Shown piece by piece: positions 17,831 through 25,709 of a stretch of DNA of 49,476 bases. Below the pieces are notes generated by a model. It was not told where the DNA came from and did no database searches. It saw only the letters and a list, made by a program, of their open reading frames with translations. This DNA comes from Robinsoniella peoriensis (lineage in GTDB: Bacteria; Bacillota; Clostridia; Lachnospirales; Lachnospiraceae). Every line of letters starts with the position of its first letter. Position 1 is the stretch's first letter. The stretch lies in assembly GCF_042680125.1 (NCBI RefSeq), contig NZ_JBHTNY010000054.1. One strand, given 5' to 3'. The translations under genes and the position numbers were made by a program.

Positions 17831-19639
17831 TTAATCTAAATAATGATTCAAATACTCTGCTCCAGGCCCACCCGCATATTCATAGAAATCTTCTGCAAAA
17901 ATGCGTCCGCTGAATATCGGATATGGTAACGGTATGCGCACAATATTTCCATTAAATACCTGTAGTAACAAAGGATCTGCAATTACAATGTCTGCCTTTT
18001 GTCCACACAATTGCCCACACAATTCTTCAGGAGAGGTGAATTGTAACACCTCTTTTGCATATTGGCGGTAAAAGGACTGCATCCCCTGGGTTGGGGCATA
18101 TGCTGATATTTGCACATTTGTAAATCCTCTTTCCGTTTGAAGATAATATTTAATTCCATTAGACAGCACAGGTTCACCAATGATCACAACATTTCTGCTG
18201 TCTCTACTGTCTGAACTCTCAGCGTGCTTCATTACTTGTTCCAAATATTGCGTTTTATTTTTGATGGAAGCGATTTTATTGATAAAACTTTCCAGCATCC
18301 TTTCACCCACCGGCAATGCATCCACATATGGTATGTTATATTTATCTTTCATCCACTGTGCCAGTTTCAATCCTTCCGTACTCACAACCCAAGTCAGAAA
18401 AGGGAGTGGGGCATTGCTTTCTGTTTCCTTGTTACTCCAGATCGTAACACTGCATCCCATATTGTTTAATCGTTCTATTATAGGATTCAGATGTTCGATT
18501 TTACCTGTTCCTAATCTTGAATATCCCAAAATCCAGATGTCACAGCTTTTCCTTTCATCAGACGGATGCTTTAAGAACAGTTTCTGTCCCAGCATAAGCC
18601 ATGCCTGAGCCATTGCCGGGGGCGCTCCCTCAAATCCGTCGCTTGGCAGATATACACAGGGTCTGCCGGATTTTTCAAGTTCTCCGGTTATGCCTCTTAC
18701 ATCCATTCCAACCGTTTTAATGACCGCACTTCCCAACAGGCATAAAAGTCCCTTGCCGGTAAGTTGATGGACAGCTGCATCTATAAGCTGTTTTTCACAT
18801 CCCAGACAGACGTTGGCATCATGAAATCTGGTGCTTTTCAGGTCATGCATACCGTCTGTTCCATCAGCACTTTCAATACAGCTTTTACATCCTCCGGGTG
18901 TAAGCAGTAAAGTCTCACAGTTCCATTCCTGAAGCAGTGACGCAATCCCGGAAAAATCCGGCGCAGGCGGCGGCAGCGGGATATCTGGCTGCTGATCTAG
19001 CTGAGCTGCCTTATGCTCTGTATGAGCTGGCTGCTGCTCTGTATGGACCGCCTCCCGATCCGCCTTGACTGCCTCCTGCTCTGCCTGGACGGCCTCCTGC
19101 TTTGTATGAGCTGGCTGCTGCTCTGTATGGACCGCCTCCCGATCCGCCTGGACTGCCTCCTGCTCTGTATGGACTGCCTCCTGATTCTTCTCTATCTCCG
19201 CCAGGATCCGTCGTAAGGATTCCGCCGGAGGTTTTCTTCTTTTCACCAGCGGGCCCCGGTACAGTATTTTGACCGGAATGTTATGTGGATTGGATACTTG
19301 TTCCAACTCTTTTTGAAAATCCCATAGAGTCAGAACTTCCATACAGGATGCATAGACAATAACACCCCGTATGCCTTCCATTTTCAGCGCCTTCCCGATG
19401 CAATTTCTCAGTTTTCTACCCTGCATTCCCATTCCATATTCCCGGGCAGTCACCGGACAGCCAAAAAATTGCTGCAGCTTTCCCAGCTTGCAGGCCCGAA
19501 AATATAGTATCCGTACACAGGCTAAAGAGCCTGCTGCTACCAATGCCAGCCCTTTCTCCTTTAAAATCTGATCCGGAATTTTCTGCATATCAGGTGATTC
19601 GTCTGTCAGAACAATTTCAATTTCACATTTATTCATCAT
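17831..19639 (-). CDS. Nitrogenase component 1-like (NifD/NifK-related) protein with repeat insert
   Basis: A 602-aa oxidoreductase-like protein, last gene of the riboswitch operon. Residues 1-135 resemble the first part of a component 1 fold, with cysteines 41, 50, 61, 80 and 99; 'IVYASCMEVLT' resembles the third cluster-ligand region. Residues 154-216 are nine tandem heptapeptides (EAVHTEQ-like). From about 240 a second component 1-like region follows with 'PGGCKSC' (Cys251, Cys254) and 'VCLGCEK' (Cys278, Cys281). The usual third ligand position there seems to be Ala305 in 'LGSAVIKTVGMD'. No partner subunit and no cofactor-assembly genes (nifB, nifE, nifN) are in the window, so nitrogen fixation is not supported. 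Known two-component relatives reduce tetrapyrroles (DPOR, COR, CfbCD); a corrinoid-linked role is inferred from the operon. Confidence 0.8.
   Translation of the reverse strand: MMNKCEIEIVLTDESPDMQKIPDQILKEKGLALVAAGSLACVRILYFRACKLGKLQQFFGCPVTAREYGMGMQGRKLRNCIGKALKMEGIRGVIVYASCMEVLTLWDFQKELEQVSNPHNIPVKILYRGPLVKRRKPPAESLRRILAEIEKNQEAVHTEQEAVQADREAVHTEQQPAHTKQEAVQAEQEAVKADREAVHTEQQPAHTEHKAAQLDQQPDIPLPPPAPDFSGIASLLQEWNCETLLLTPGGCKSCIESADGTDGMHDLKSTRFHDANVCLGCEKQLIDAAVHQLTGKGLLCLLGSAVIKTVGMDVRGITGELEKSGRPCVYLPSDGFEGAPPAMAQAWLMLGQKLFLKHPSDERKSCDIWILGYSRLGTGKIEHLNPIIERLNNMGCSVTIWSNKETESNAPLPFLTWVVSTEGLKLAQWMKDKYNIPYVDALPVGERMLESFINKIASIKNKTQYLEQVMKHAESSDSRDSRNVVIIGEPVLSNGIKYYLQTERGFTNVQISAYAPTQGMQSFYRQYAKEVLQFTSPEELCGQLCGQKADIVIADPLLLQVFNGNIVRIPLPYPIFSGRIFAEDFYEYAGGPGAEYLNHYLD
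18992..19180 (-). repeat. Nine in-frame 21-bp tandem repeats inside the NifD/K-like gene
   Basis: Nine consecutive 21-base units encode heptapeptides such as EAVHTEQ, EAVQADR, QPAHTKQ and KAAQLDQ. A higher-order pattern of four units recurs. The array sits between two nitrogenase-like halves, like a variable helical linker, and can change length by slippage without changing frame. Confidence 0.9.
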
Positions 19640-19658
19640 CCATTTTCCTTACCGGTGT

Positions 19659-20519
19659 TTAATAGGATGTTCCTTCCCCAGCCTCATCCCATTCCGATAT
19701 TTCCTCTCTAAATATCTCCATTCCAAACTGCTCCATTTCCTCTGCATCCAATCCCCGGAAACACCTTACTGCCTTGTGTCCCGACAGAGCATTTGCAAAT
19801 TTTTTTAATGCAGCCGTATTCATGCCGTACGGAAATTCCTGCGTAAAGAGCATTCTTTGAAATTCAGCCATCCTCATTTCGCTGCTCTCCCGGATTGTTA
19901 CGGTGATCGGTGCTCCGGTTTTTACAGAAAACCTCTCACCGATCCGTATATCCCGTTCATCTTTCACATGATTCAAAACCAGGCCGCCCAATAAACTGTT
20001 ATCCTCTGCTGAATAGCGCCTGATGCCTTTTAAAATATTATTTGCGGCATAAATGGACATATAATCCGGTGAAGTAACAATATATACCTGATCCGCATAA
20101 TGCTGTCTCATCGGTACTGAGAAGCCGCCGCATACCACATCTCCCAGAACATCGTACACAATGACATCCCATGATTCATCCAGGATTCCCATACGTTCCA
20201 GTTCATCCATAGCTGCCGTTATTCCAAGTCCTGCACAGCCGCAGCCTGCCTGAGGACCACCTGCCTCCAGACACTGCACACCGTTTACTCCTGCAAACAG
20301 CACATCCTCCCGGACTAATAACTCATCTTTCTGATTCAGCTGATCCAAAAGAGTGGGTATCCTCTTCCCTGTCAGACCTCTTGTGGAATCCGCTTTGGGA
20401 TCACAGCCTATATGTAATACTTTTTTCCCTTCCAAGGCCAGTACTGCCGATACATTAGAGGCAATCGTTGATTTCCCGATACCTCCTTTTCCATAAAATG
20501 CAATTCTAATAGTTTTCAT
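19659..20519 (-). CDS. NifH-like iron protein (nitrogenase reductase family ATPase)
   Basis: A 286-aa P-loop ATPase of the NifH/BchL/CfbC family, which passes electrons from a 4Fe-4S cluster to a component 1 partner using ATP. Numbered from the ATG at 20519 (5 bases after GGGGA; a second ATG at 20531 is possible): the P-loop is 'GKGGIGKST' (residues 10-18), followed by 'CDPKADST'. Both cluster cysteines are present, Cys94 in 'GCGCAGLG' and Cys129 in 'GDVVCGGF'. Leu97 replaces the arginine that is ADP-ribosylated in classical NifH. The next gene downstream is the component 1-like protein, 19 bases away. The electron-transfer role is well supported by family; the substrate is unknown. Confidence 0.9.
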   Translation of the reverse strand: MKTIRIAFYGKGGIGKSTIASNVSAVLALEGKKVLHIGCDPKADSTRGLTGKRIPTLLDQLNQKDELLVREDVLFAGVNGVQCLEAGGPQAGCGCAGLGITAAMDELERMGILDESWDVIVYDVLGDVVCGGFSVPMRQHYADQVYIVTSPDYMSIYAANNILKGIRRYSAEDNSLLGGLVLNHVKDERDIRIGERFSVKTGAPITVTIRESSEMRMAEFQRMLFTQEFPYGMNTAALKKFANALSGHKAVRCFRGLDAEEMEQFGMEIFREEISEWDEAGEGTSY

Positions 20520-20556
20520 CTTTGTCCCCATATCTTACTGCAGATTCCCCTGCAAT

Positions 20557-20692
20557 TTTACTGCTTTCCATATTTACTGCTTTCCATTTCACTGCCTTTC
20601 TTTTTACTACCTTCCTATTCATTGCATTCCTATTAACTGCATAACTATTAAATGCCTTCCATTTCACTGCCTTCCTTTTTACTGCTTTCCAT
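20557..20692 (-). repeat. Nine-copy 15-bp tandem repeat across a stop codon
   Basis: About nine units of 15 bases (ATGGAAAGCAGTAAA-like; one of 16) start inside the 3' end of the ATPase gene and fill most of the spacer before the NifH-like gene. The first three units encode MESSK, KEGSE and MEGI-stop. Each unit has a GGAA or GGAAGG core resembling a ribosome site. Changes in copy number would keep frame but alter the ATPase tail and the gap to the NifH-like start. Confidence 0.85.
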
Positions 20693-21469
20693 TTTCCCAG
20701 CTACACAGGCTTTCCTTCCAACTTCTTTTATATAAACCATATGGACATCAATATCATACAGACGTTTCAGATTCTCTTCCGTCATGATTTCTTCCGTACT
20801 TCCCACCTGCAGTCTGCCATCCGTTCCAAGCATACCCACCGCACCTCCTAATAGCAGAACGTGATCGGGCATATGGCTTGTAATAATGACACTATAACCT
20901 TTCTGTGCTAATCTTTGAATGAGCTGGATCATGCGCAGTTGATTGCCGTAGTCCAAGTGGTTGGTTGGCTCGTCCAGCATGATTATATCGGGCTGCTGTA
21001 CTATTGCCCTGGCAATGATTACCTGCTGCCGTTCCCCTCCGCTTAATTCCGTATAAGGACGTTCTGACAGATGAGTAATCCCCAATTCCCCCATCGCTTC
21101 CCTGACCAGTTCATAATCCTGTTCCCCTGGCTGTGCACATAATCCAAGGTAGGGTGCCCTACCCATGACGATAAACTCTTCGGTGGAGTAAGCATATGCC
21201 GGGGTATGGGATTGGGGAACGTAGCCGATTGTCTGGGCTATTTTTTTCAGAGAAGAATCAGTGAGATTATGTCCTTTTAATAATATTTGTCCTTTTGCCG
21301 GACGCAATAAGTTAGCCAGGCAATTCAGAAGAGTGGATTTTCCTGCACCATTCGCTCCCAAAATGGAGAAGATTTCTCCTTTTTGCAGAGTGAAATTAAC
21401 ATCCTGAAACAGCATCCGGCTATGATCACTATGATAAGAAAATGCAAGGTCTTTTACTTCTAAAATCAT
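20648..21469 (-). CDS. ABC transporter ATP-binding protein, BtuD/FecE-like
   Basis: A 273-aa ATPase that powers a BtuCD/FecCD-type importer. Walker A is 'GANGAGKST' near residue 40, the signature is 'LSGGERQ' and Walker B is 'IIMLDEPTNHLD', with the switch histidine in 'IITSHMPDH'. The last dozen residues (MESSK-KEGSE-MEGI) are encoded by the 15-bp tandem repeat at 20557-20692 and are probably not part of the fold. Its ATG overlaps the permease stop as ATGA. The riboswitch upstream favours a cobalamin or other corrinoid substrate over an iron-siderophore, but the sequence alone does not decide. Confidence 0.93.
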   Translation of the reverse strand: MILEVKDLAFSYHSDHSRMLFQDVNFTLQKGEIFSILGANGAGKSTLLNCLANLLRPAKGQILLKGHNLTDSSLKKIAQTIGYVPQSHTPAYAYSTEEFIVMGRAPYLGLCAQPGEQDYELVREAMGELGITHLSERPYTELSGGERQQVIIARAIVQQPDIIMLDEPTNHLDYGNQLRMIQLIQRLAQKGYSVIITSHMPDHVLLLGGAVGMLGTDGRLQVGSTEEIMTEENLKRLYDIDVHMVYIKEVGRKACVAGKMESSKKEGSEMEGI

Positions 21470-22494
21470 GACAGCTTCATCCTTTGCTTTAATAATAAGT
21501 AAAAATAAAACGGCGCTCCAATTAATCCTGTCAAGATAGAAAGCGGCAGCTCTGCACTGGTTAAATTTCTTGCCAGCGTATCAATCAACAGCAAAAATAT
21601 GGCACCCAGTACTGCAGAAACGGGAAGCAGTTTTCTGTTATCAGGCCCCACCAGCATTCTTCCAAAATGTGGAATGACCAGACCGATCCATCCGATTGTT
21701 CCGCTGATACATACCGCACTGGCTGTAAGAACCGTAGCACAAAATATAACCAGCCCTCTGGATTTTTTAATATTTGTCCCCAGAGTTTTTGCCTCATCTT
21801 CTCCCAGGGAAAGAATATTGATCCTCCAGCGGATCAGCAATAATACCAGCATAGACACAATAATCGCGGGTCCTGCATAAATAATATCCCGCCACACTAT
21901 GCTGGAAAGACTTCCTAACTGCCAGTGGGTTATGGATGCAAGCTGTGTATCCGGGTCTGCCAGGTATTTTAGCAGCCCTAATACAGAGTTCATCAGTCCT
22001 CCCACAATTACCCCTGCCAGCACCAAAGTCATCATGGAGTTATTCCGGATAAATCTGGGAATTGCAGTGGCCGCCATTACGGCTATTATTCCACCTCCAA
22101 AAGCAGCTATCTGGATTACCAGTTGATTTGACTGAAACAAAATTGCCAAAGATGCCCCGACACAGGCTCCTGCGGATACGCCCAGCATATCCGGTGCCAC
22201 TAATGGATTTTTAAAAACTCCCTGATAAGATGCACCCGATAAGGATAACGCTGCTCCTACAAGAAGCGCCGCCAGGATACGAGGTAGCCGCAGCGTAAAA
22301 ACAACTCCTTCCGCCTGCTTCTCCCATGTTTGGGGAATGTCCAGAATCTTTGAAAAAATTATTTTTATAACATCAATTGGAGAGATAAAGTATCTCCCCA
22401 ATCCAATCGCCATTATTGTCAGTGCCAGCAGCAGCAATATCATGAAAGTTAAAATCACCCCATAGGTTTTCTTCTTTTTTATTTTTGATTCCAT
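21466..22494 (-). CDS. FecCD/BtuC-family ABC transporter permease
   Basis: A 342-aa integral membrane protein with about ten transmembrane helices, of the BtuC/FecC/FecD family that imports cobalamin, haem or siderophores. The family motifs 'LRLPRILAALLVGAALSLSG' (about residue 70) and 'GTIGWIGLVIPH' with a following 'GPDNRKLLP' coupling helix are visible. It probably forms a homodimer, since only one permease gene is present. It overlaps the ATPase gene by 4 bases and starts 18 bases after the binding-protein stop, in line with one transcript. Confidence 0.94.
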   Translation of the reverse strand: MESKIKKKKTYGVILTFMILLLLALTIMAIGLGRYFISPIDVIKIIFSKILDIPQTWEKQAEGVVFTLRLPRILAALLVGAALSLSGASYQGVFKNPLVAPDMLGVSAGACVGASLAILFQSNQLVIQIAAFGGGIIAVMAATAIPRFIRNNSMMTLVLAGVIVGGLMNSVLGLLKYLADPDTQLASITHWQLGSLSSIVWRDIIYAGPAIIVSMLVLLLIRWRINILSLGEDEAKTLGTNIKKSRGLVIFCATVLTASAVCISGTIGWIGLVIPHFGRMLVGPDNRKLLPVSAVLGAIFLLLIDTLARNLTSAELPLSILTGLIGAPFYFYLLLKQRMKLS

Positions 22495-22512
22495 AAGGTG
22501 CCTCTCCCGTTT

Positions 22513-23664
22513 CTATTTTACACTGTCTGCATTAGCCGCGTCACTCATGATCTGTGCCAAGTCCTCATCCGTTAATGTATATTGGAAATAATTAGTGAAA
22601 TAATCTTTCACTTCCTGTTCTATATTGATATCCGAGAAAATATCCGGCTGTATTAACGTTGCCAGCCACATCATCATCAGAGGGGTTTCCACACCGGGAG
22701 CATCCCAGCGGTAAATTCCCAGGGGCGTCTTATACACTTTTTTATTGATTACGGCATTTACATTACTCCAGTCCTGACCGTCAATCTTATTCTCATATAA
22801 ATCCTCAGGGACAAAATCATCAAACCAGCTCAATAAAATAATATCCGGGTTGATTTTTATTATTTCTTCCATGGTAATATCAGAGATATCGGCTGCCACA
22901 TTATCTGCTCCTGCCAATTCCAGCGCTTCTTTGATAAAATTATCATTTCCCTGCAACTTTAATTCGGTATTCCTTAAATACAAAACCTTTGGCTTTTCAG
23001 CTCCGGCTGTCTTGTCCTGATAAGATTTGATACGGTCATAGGTGTTCCCATAGAGATCAATAAATTCCTGTGCCCTGTCTTCCTTGCCAAGCAGCTGTCC
23101 GATTGCCTTAAAACTATTCTGCAGCTCCTCAACGGTTTCGTTTTTCACCATGACCGGAACTATTCCCAAATCCTTCAGCTGCTTCGCTTCATCTGTCTGA
23201 TAATCCCAGATGACTACAGCCTGTACGCCTGCCTTTACCATTTCTTCCATATTGATTGAAAAATCTTTCCCGATACTGGAAGTATCCAGTGTGCCGTAAT
23301 GGCTGTCCAGCTTTTCAAAGAAATTACCGGTATATGCCTTCATAGCTCCTGGATTAATGGAAACCATTCGGTCAGAACTTCCGTCTATCGCATAGATAAC
23401 GGACGACCAGGGCAGCGGCGTTACTGCAATTTTTGAAATATCTGCCGGCACCTTTACTACATTTCCTGCCGCATCCGTTACTTCCCGGACAGCTTCCTCT
23501 GCAGCGGTTTCCTGCGCCCCATTCGTTTCACCTGTTTTTGTTCCCTGCCCGCATCCGGCAAACAGTGACATACACATAGCCGCTGTCAGGATCACAGCCG
23601 CTGCCTTTTTACCGATTTTGCCTGTCAGTTTGCTTGTGCTGTTCTTTTGCATTTCCTTCTTCAT
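22513..23664 (-). CDS. BtuF/FecB-like periplasmic-binding lipoprotein
   Basis: A 383-aa substrate-binding lipoprotein, first gene of the riboswitch operon. The signal segment ends in a LFAGC lipobox (Cys about residue 39). After a short linker comes the helical-backbone binding fold shared by BtuF, FhuD and FecB, starting with 'VREVTDAAGNVVKVP'. The N-lobe, the long connecting helix and the C-lobe ('KINPDIILLSWF') are all present. Start and AGGAT-like site lie just after the riboswitch terminator. The control element suggests corrinoid binding; haem or another tetrapyrrole cannot be excluded. Confidence 0.92.
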   Translation of the reverse strand: MKKEMQKNSTSKLTGKIGKKAAAVILTAAMCMSLFAGCGQGTKTGETNGAQETAAEEAVREVTDAAGNVVKVPADISKIAVTPLPWSSVIYAIDGSSDRMVSINPGAMKAYTGNFFEKLDSHYGTLDTSSIGKDFSINMEEMVKAGVQAVVIWDYQTDEAKQLKDLGIVPVMVKNETVEELQNSFKAIGQLLGKEDRAQEFIDLYGNTYDRIKSYQDKTAGAEKPKVLYLRNTELKLQGNDNFIKEALELAGADNVAADISDITMEEIIKINPDIILLSWFDDFVPEDLYENKIDGQDWSNVNAVINKKVYKTPLGIYRWDAPGVETPLMMMWLATLIQPDIFSDINIEQEVKDYFTNYFQYTLTDEDLAQIMSDAANADSVK

Positions 23665-23689
23665 GTTCTTATCCTCACTTTTCTAAATT

Positions 23690-23722
23690 AAAAAAATCCT
23701 TTTCCGAACATCAGAAAAGGAT
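23690..23722 (-). terminator. Expression-platform terminator of the cobalamin riboswitch
   Basis: On the minus strand a perfect 9-base hairpin (ATCCTTTTC/GAAAAGGAT, 23696-23722) is followed by a run of six T, between the aptamer and the lipoprotein ATG. This suggests transcription-attenuation control when the ligand is bound. Confidence 0.85.
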
Positions 23723-23784
23723 ATGCAAAAAAGAGAGGTACTCCCCTTTGCTATACCCTCATTCAATGTTTCGTTAAATAAAGG

Positions 23785-23935
23785 GTTCCGGCAAAATATT
23801 CAAGTATCCTGGCTCGACTTCACTGCTGCAACAGACTTCCCGGAGTTTCCTCCAGTGTCATTTTTGTTACAGCTCCGTCCTACAGTGGCGGCACCGCGCC
23901 GGCTTCAGACCGGCTTCCATAAAATATTCTGCTTA
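23785..23935 (-). promoter_or_regulatory. Cobalamin (adenosylcobalamin-type) riboswitch
   Basis: Read on the minus strand, the region contains the conserved cobalamin aptamer blocks in order. They are a GCCGG...CCGGC arm with the GCGCGG step, GCCACTGTA (the B12 box region), CACTGG, CCGGGAAG, and GAGCCAGGATACTTG near the 3' end. AATATT tracts at each end can form the closing stem. It precedes a terminator and the BtuF-like gene, and therefore controls transporter, NifH-like and NifD/K-like genes together. High cobalamin should switch the operon off. Confidence 0.93.
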
Positions 23936-24049
23936 AACTATTTTTAATATAACATATCAACTTTATTAATACAACCGCTTATCTAAAAGTATTTTTCTAT
24001 TGCCTGCTATCAATTTTTTTGATAGTATAAACCAAAGGAGGATACGGTC

Positions 24050-25027
24050 ATGACCTTACAGAACTTAAAATATATTATTGAAATATCTAATTACCAGTCA
24101 TTTTCAAAAGCCGCTCAGGTATTGTTTGTCTCCCAATCCACACTTTCTACAGCCGTAAAAGAAATAGAACAGGATCTGGGGATTACACTGTTTCACCGCA
24201 CCAACCGCGGCATAACCCTGACTTATGACGGAGAAGATTTTATCCGGTATGCAAAGGAAATCGTTGGACAGACACAGTATCTGGAACAGCGCTATCGAGC
24301 CAGAAATTCTATCCCAATGCGCTTTTCTGTATCCTCCCAGCATCTTCCTTTCGCTATTCGGGCATTTACCCGGTTTTTATCAGAACTGGATTTTAGTACC
24401 TATGATATGGCTATACGGGAATGTGATACAAATTCCGTGATCCATGATGTTTCCAGCAGCAAAAGCGAACTGGGCATTTTGGCAATACAGGAATCCAACC
24501 TTCGTACACTTCAGACATTATTAACTTCCTATGATATTGAGTTCCATGAAATTGCCCTGATGCAGAATTACGTATTCTTCCGTAACGGCCATCCCCTTTC
24601 CGGAAAATCCCGAATCACATTAAAAGACCTGGAGGATTTCCCTTTTGTCACCTATGATCAGGAGACAAAAACCTCACACTTCACAGAAGAGCCTTTATTT
24701 TTTAACATTTTGAATAAAAATGTCCATGTCTGTGACCGCTGTACTAAGATTGCCTTGGTGCGAAAAACGGATTGTTTCAGCATCGGACCCGATTTAACCA
24801 ACAGCAATGCCGATACTTTCCACAAAGGCATGGGCGAAATCCTTGCCAAACCGCTCCAGGAGGAAATTAGCAGGCTGCATCTTGGCTACATCAAGAAAAA
24901 AGGTCATAACAAAACCACTCTGGGAGAAAAATATCTGGATTTTCTGCTAGAAGATGTAGCACTGATTCAGAATGCGTCTGTGAAACTGACAGACCAAATT
25001 TCCCCGGTTAAATCCTCAGATACATAA
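24050..25027 (+). CDS. LysR-family transcriptional regulator
   Basis: A 325-aa regulator. Residues 1-60 form the LysR winged helix ('SFSKAAQVLFVSQSTLSTAVKEIE'), followed by a linker helix and a substrate-binding fold of two lobes. It has an AAAGGAGG site 8 bases before the ATG. Cysteines in 'VCDRC' and 'KTDCFSIG' in the C-lobe could bind a metal or act as redox switches, unproven. It diverges from the cobalamin operon and shares its upstream region, a common layout for a regulator of the neighbouring genes. Its 3' end overlaps the convergent HD-GYP gene by 12 bases. Confidence 0.92.
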   Translation: MTLQNLKYIIEISNYQSFSKAAQVLFVSQSTLSTAVKEIEQDLGITLFHRTNRGITLTYDGEDFIRYAKEIVGQTQYLEQRYRARNSIPMRFSVSSQHLPFAIRAFTRFLSELDFSTYDMAIRECDTNSVIHDVSSSKSELGILAIQESNLRTLQTLLTSYDIEFHEIALMQNYVFFRNGHPLSGKSRITLKDLEDFPFVTYDQETKTSHFTEEPLFFNILNKNVHVCDRCTKIALVRKTDCFSIGPDLTNSNADTFHKGMGEILAKPLQEEISRLHLGYIKKKGHNKTTLGEKYLDFLLEDVALIQNASVKLTDQISPVKSSDT

Positions 25028-25642
25028 AACCGCATCTTCTTGTTTCTGATAGGATAAAAACAATTTTGCCAGCAGGGGATCGAACTGGCTCCCTGCATTA
25101 CGCTCTATTTCATTGCAGGCATATTCCTTGGAAATGTCTTTGTTATAGGGACGGCAGCTCACCATGGCATCATAACTGTCTGCTATTGCACAGATTCTTG
25201 CCGCTACAGGGATTTTCTTTCCTTTCAGGCCTTTGGGATAGCCCTGACCGTCCCAGCGCTCATGATGGTACTCCGCCATTGCCCATACTGTCTGCCGATA
25301 TTTATGATGTGATTCCTTTAACCAGCTGATCGCAATATCTCCGCCATACAGCGCGTGCCAGTAAATCATAGAGCGTTCTTTTTCCGTAAGCAGATCTTTT
25401 TTGCACAGTACTTCTTTCGGTACCAATATCTTACCGGCATCATGATAAAGTGCACCCAGTCTTATACCTTCCAGACAAATCTGTGCGATTTCATCCGGAT
25501 AAATCTGTTCTTCACAGGATTTCTTAAAAAGCTGGCAGGCATTCTTTGCTGTAAAACTCTGATGAATATAGACCTCTCTTGGCAGATTTTGATACAATCT
25601 TAATATAATTTTCTGCATTGTATTTGTTGTTAGTGTTTGCAT
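25016..25642 (-). CDS. HD-GYP domain protein, probable c-di-GMP phosphodiesterase
   Basis: A 208-aa single-domain protein starting at the ATG 6 bases after AAAGGAGGG (an in-frame ATG at 25666 is less likely). The metal-binding His67-Asp68 ('YHDAGKILVP'), the later 'HHERWDGQGYP' with the GYP triplet at 134-136, and 'ADSYDAM' and 'RPY' match active HD-GYP enzymes that hydrolyse c-di-GMP. There is no receiver or membrane segment, so the input is unclear. It is notable here because a c-di-GMP riboswitch lies in the same window at 46835-46917. It lies just after the terminator of the surface array but has its own ribosome site. Confidence 0.88.
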   Translation of the reverse strand: MQTLTTNTMQKIILRLYQNLPREVYIHQSFTAKNACQLFKKSCEEQIYPDEIAQICLEGIRLGALYHDAGKILVPKEVLCKKDLLTEKERSMIYWHALYGGDIAISWLKESHHKYRQTVWAMAEYHHERWDGQGYPKGLKGKKIPVAARICAIADSYDAMVSCRPYNKDISKEYACNEIERNAGSQFDPLLAKLFLSYQKQEDAVLCI

Positions 25643-25674
25643 GCGTTTCCCTCCTTTACCGCTCATTTCAAAAC

Positions 25675-25699
25675 AGAAAGCCTGCTTAACCGGCTTTCT
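25675..25699 (-). terminator. Terminator of the surface-protein array
   Basis: AGAAAGCC (25675-25682) pairs with GGCTTTCT (25692-25699); on the minus strand it is followed by GTTTTG. It lies 10 bases after the stop of the last LytTR gene. Confidence 0.55.
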
Positions 25700-25709
25700 A
25701 TTGTTATGA

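Noticed and set aside
18992..19180. CRISPR-like repeats
   Set aside because: The 21-bp units are contiguous, in frame and without spacers.
17831..20519. A nitrogen-fixation operon
   Set aside because: Only one component 1-like gene is present, the cofactor-assembly genes are absent, and a cobalamin riboswitch controls the operon.
20640..20700. A frameshift at the end of the ABC ATPase gene
   Set aside because: The tail is explained by the 15-bp tandem repeat with an in-frame stop; the fold is complete before it.
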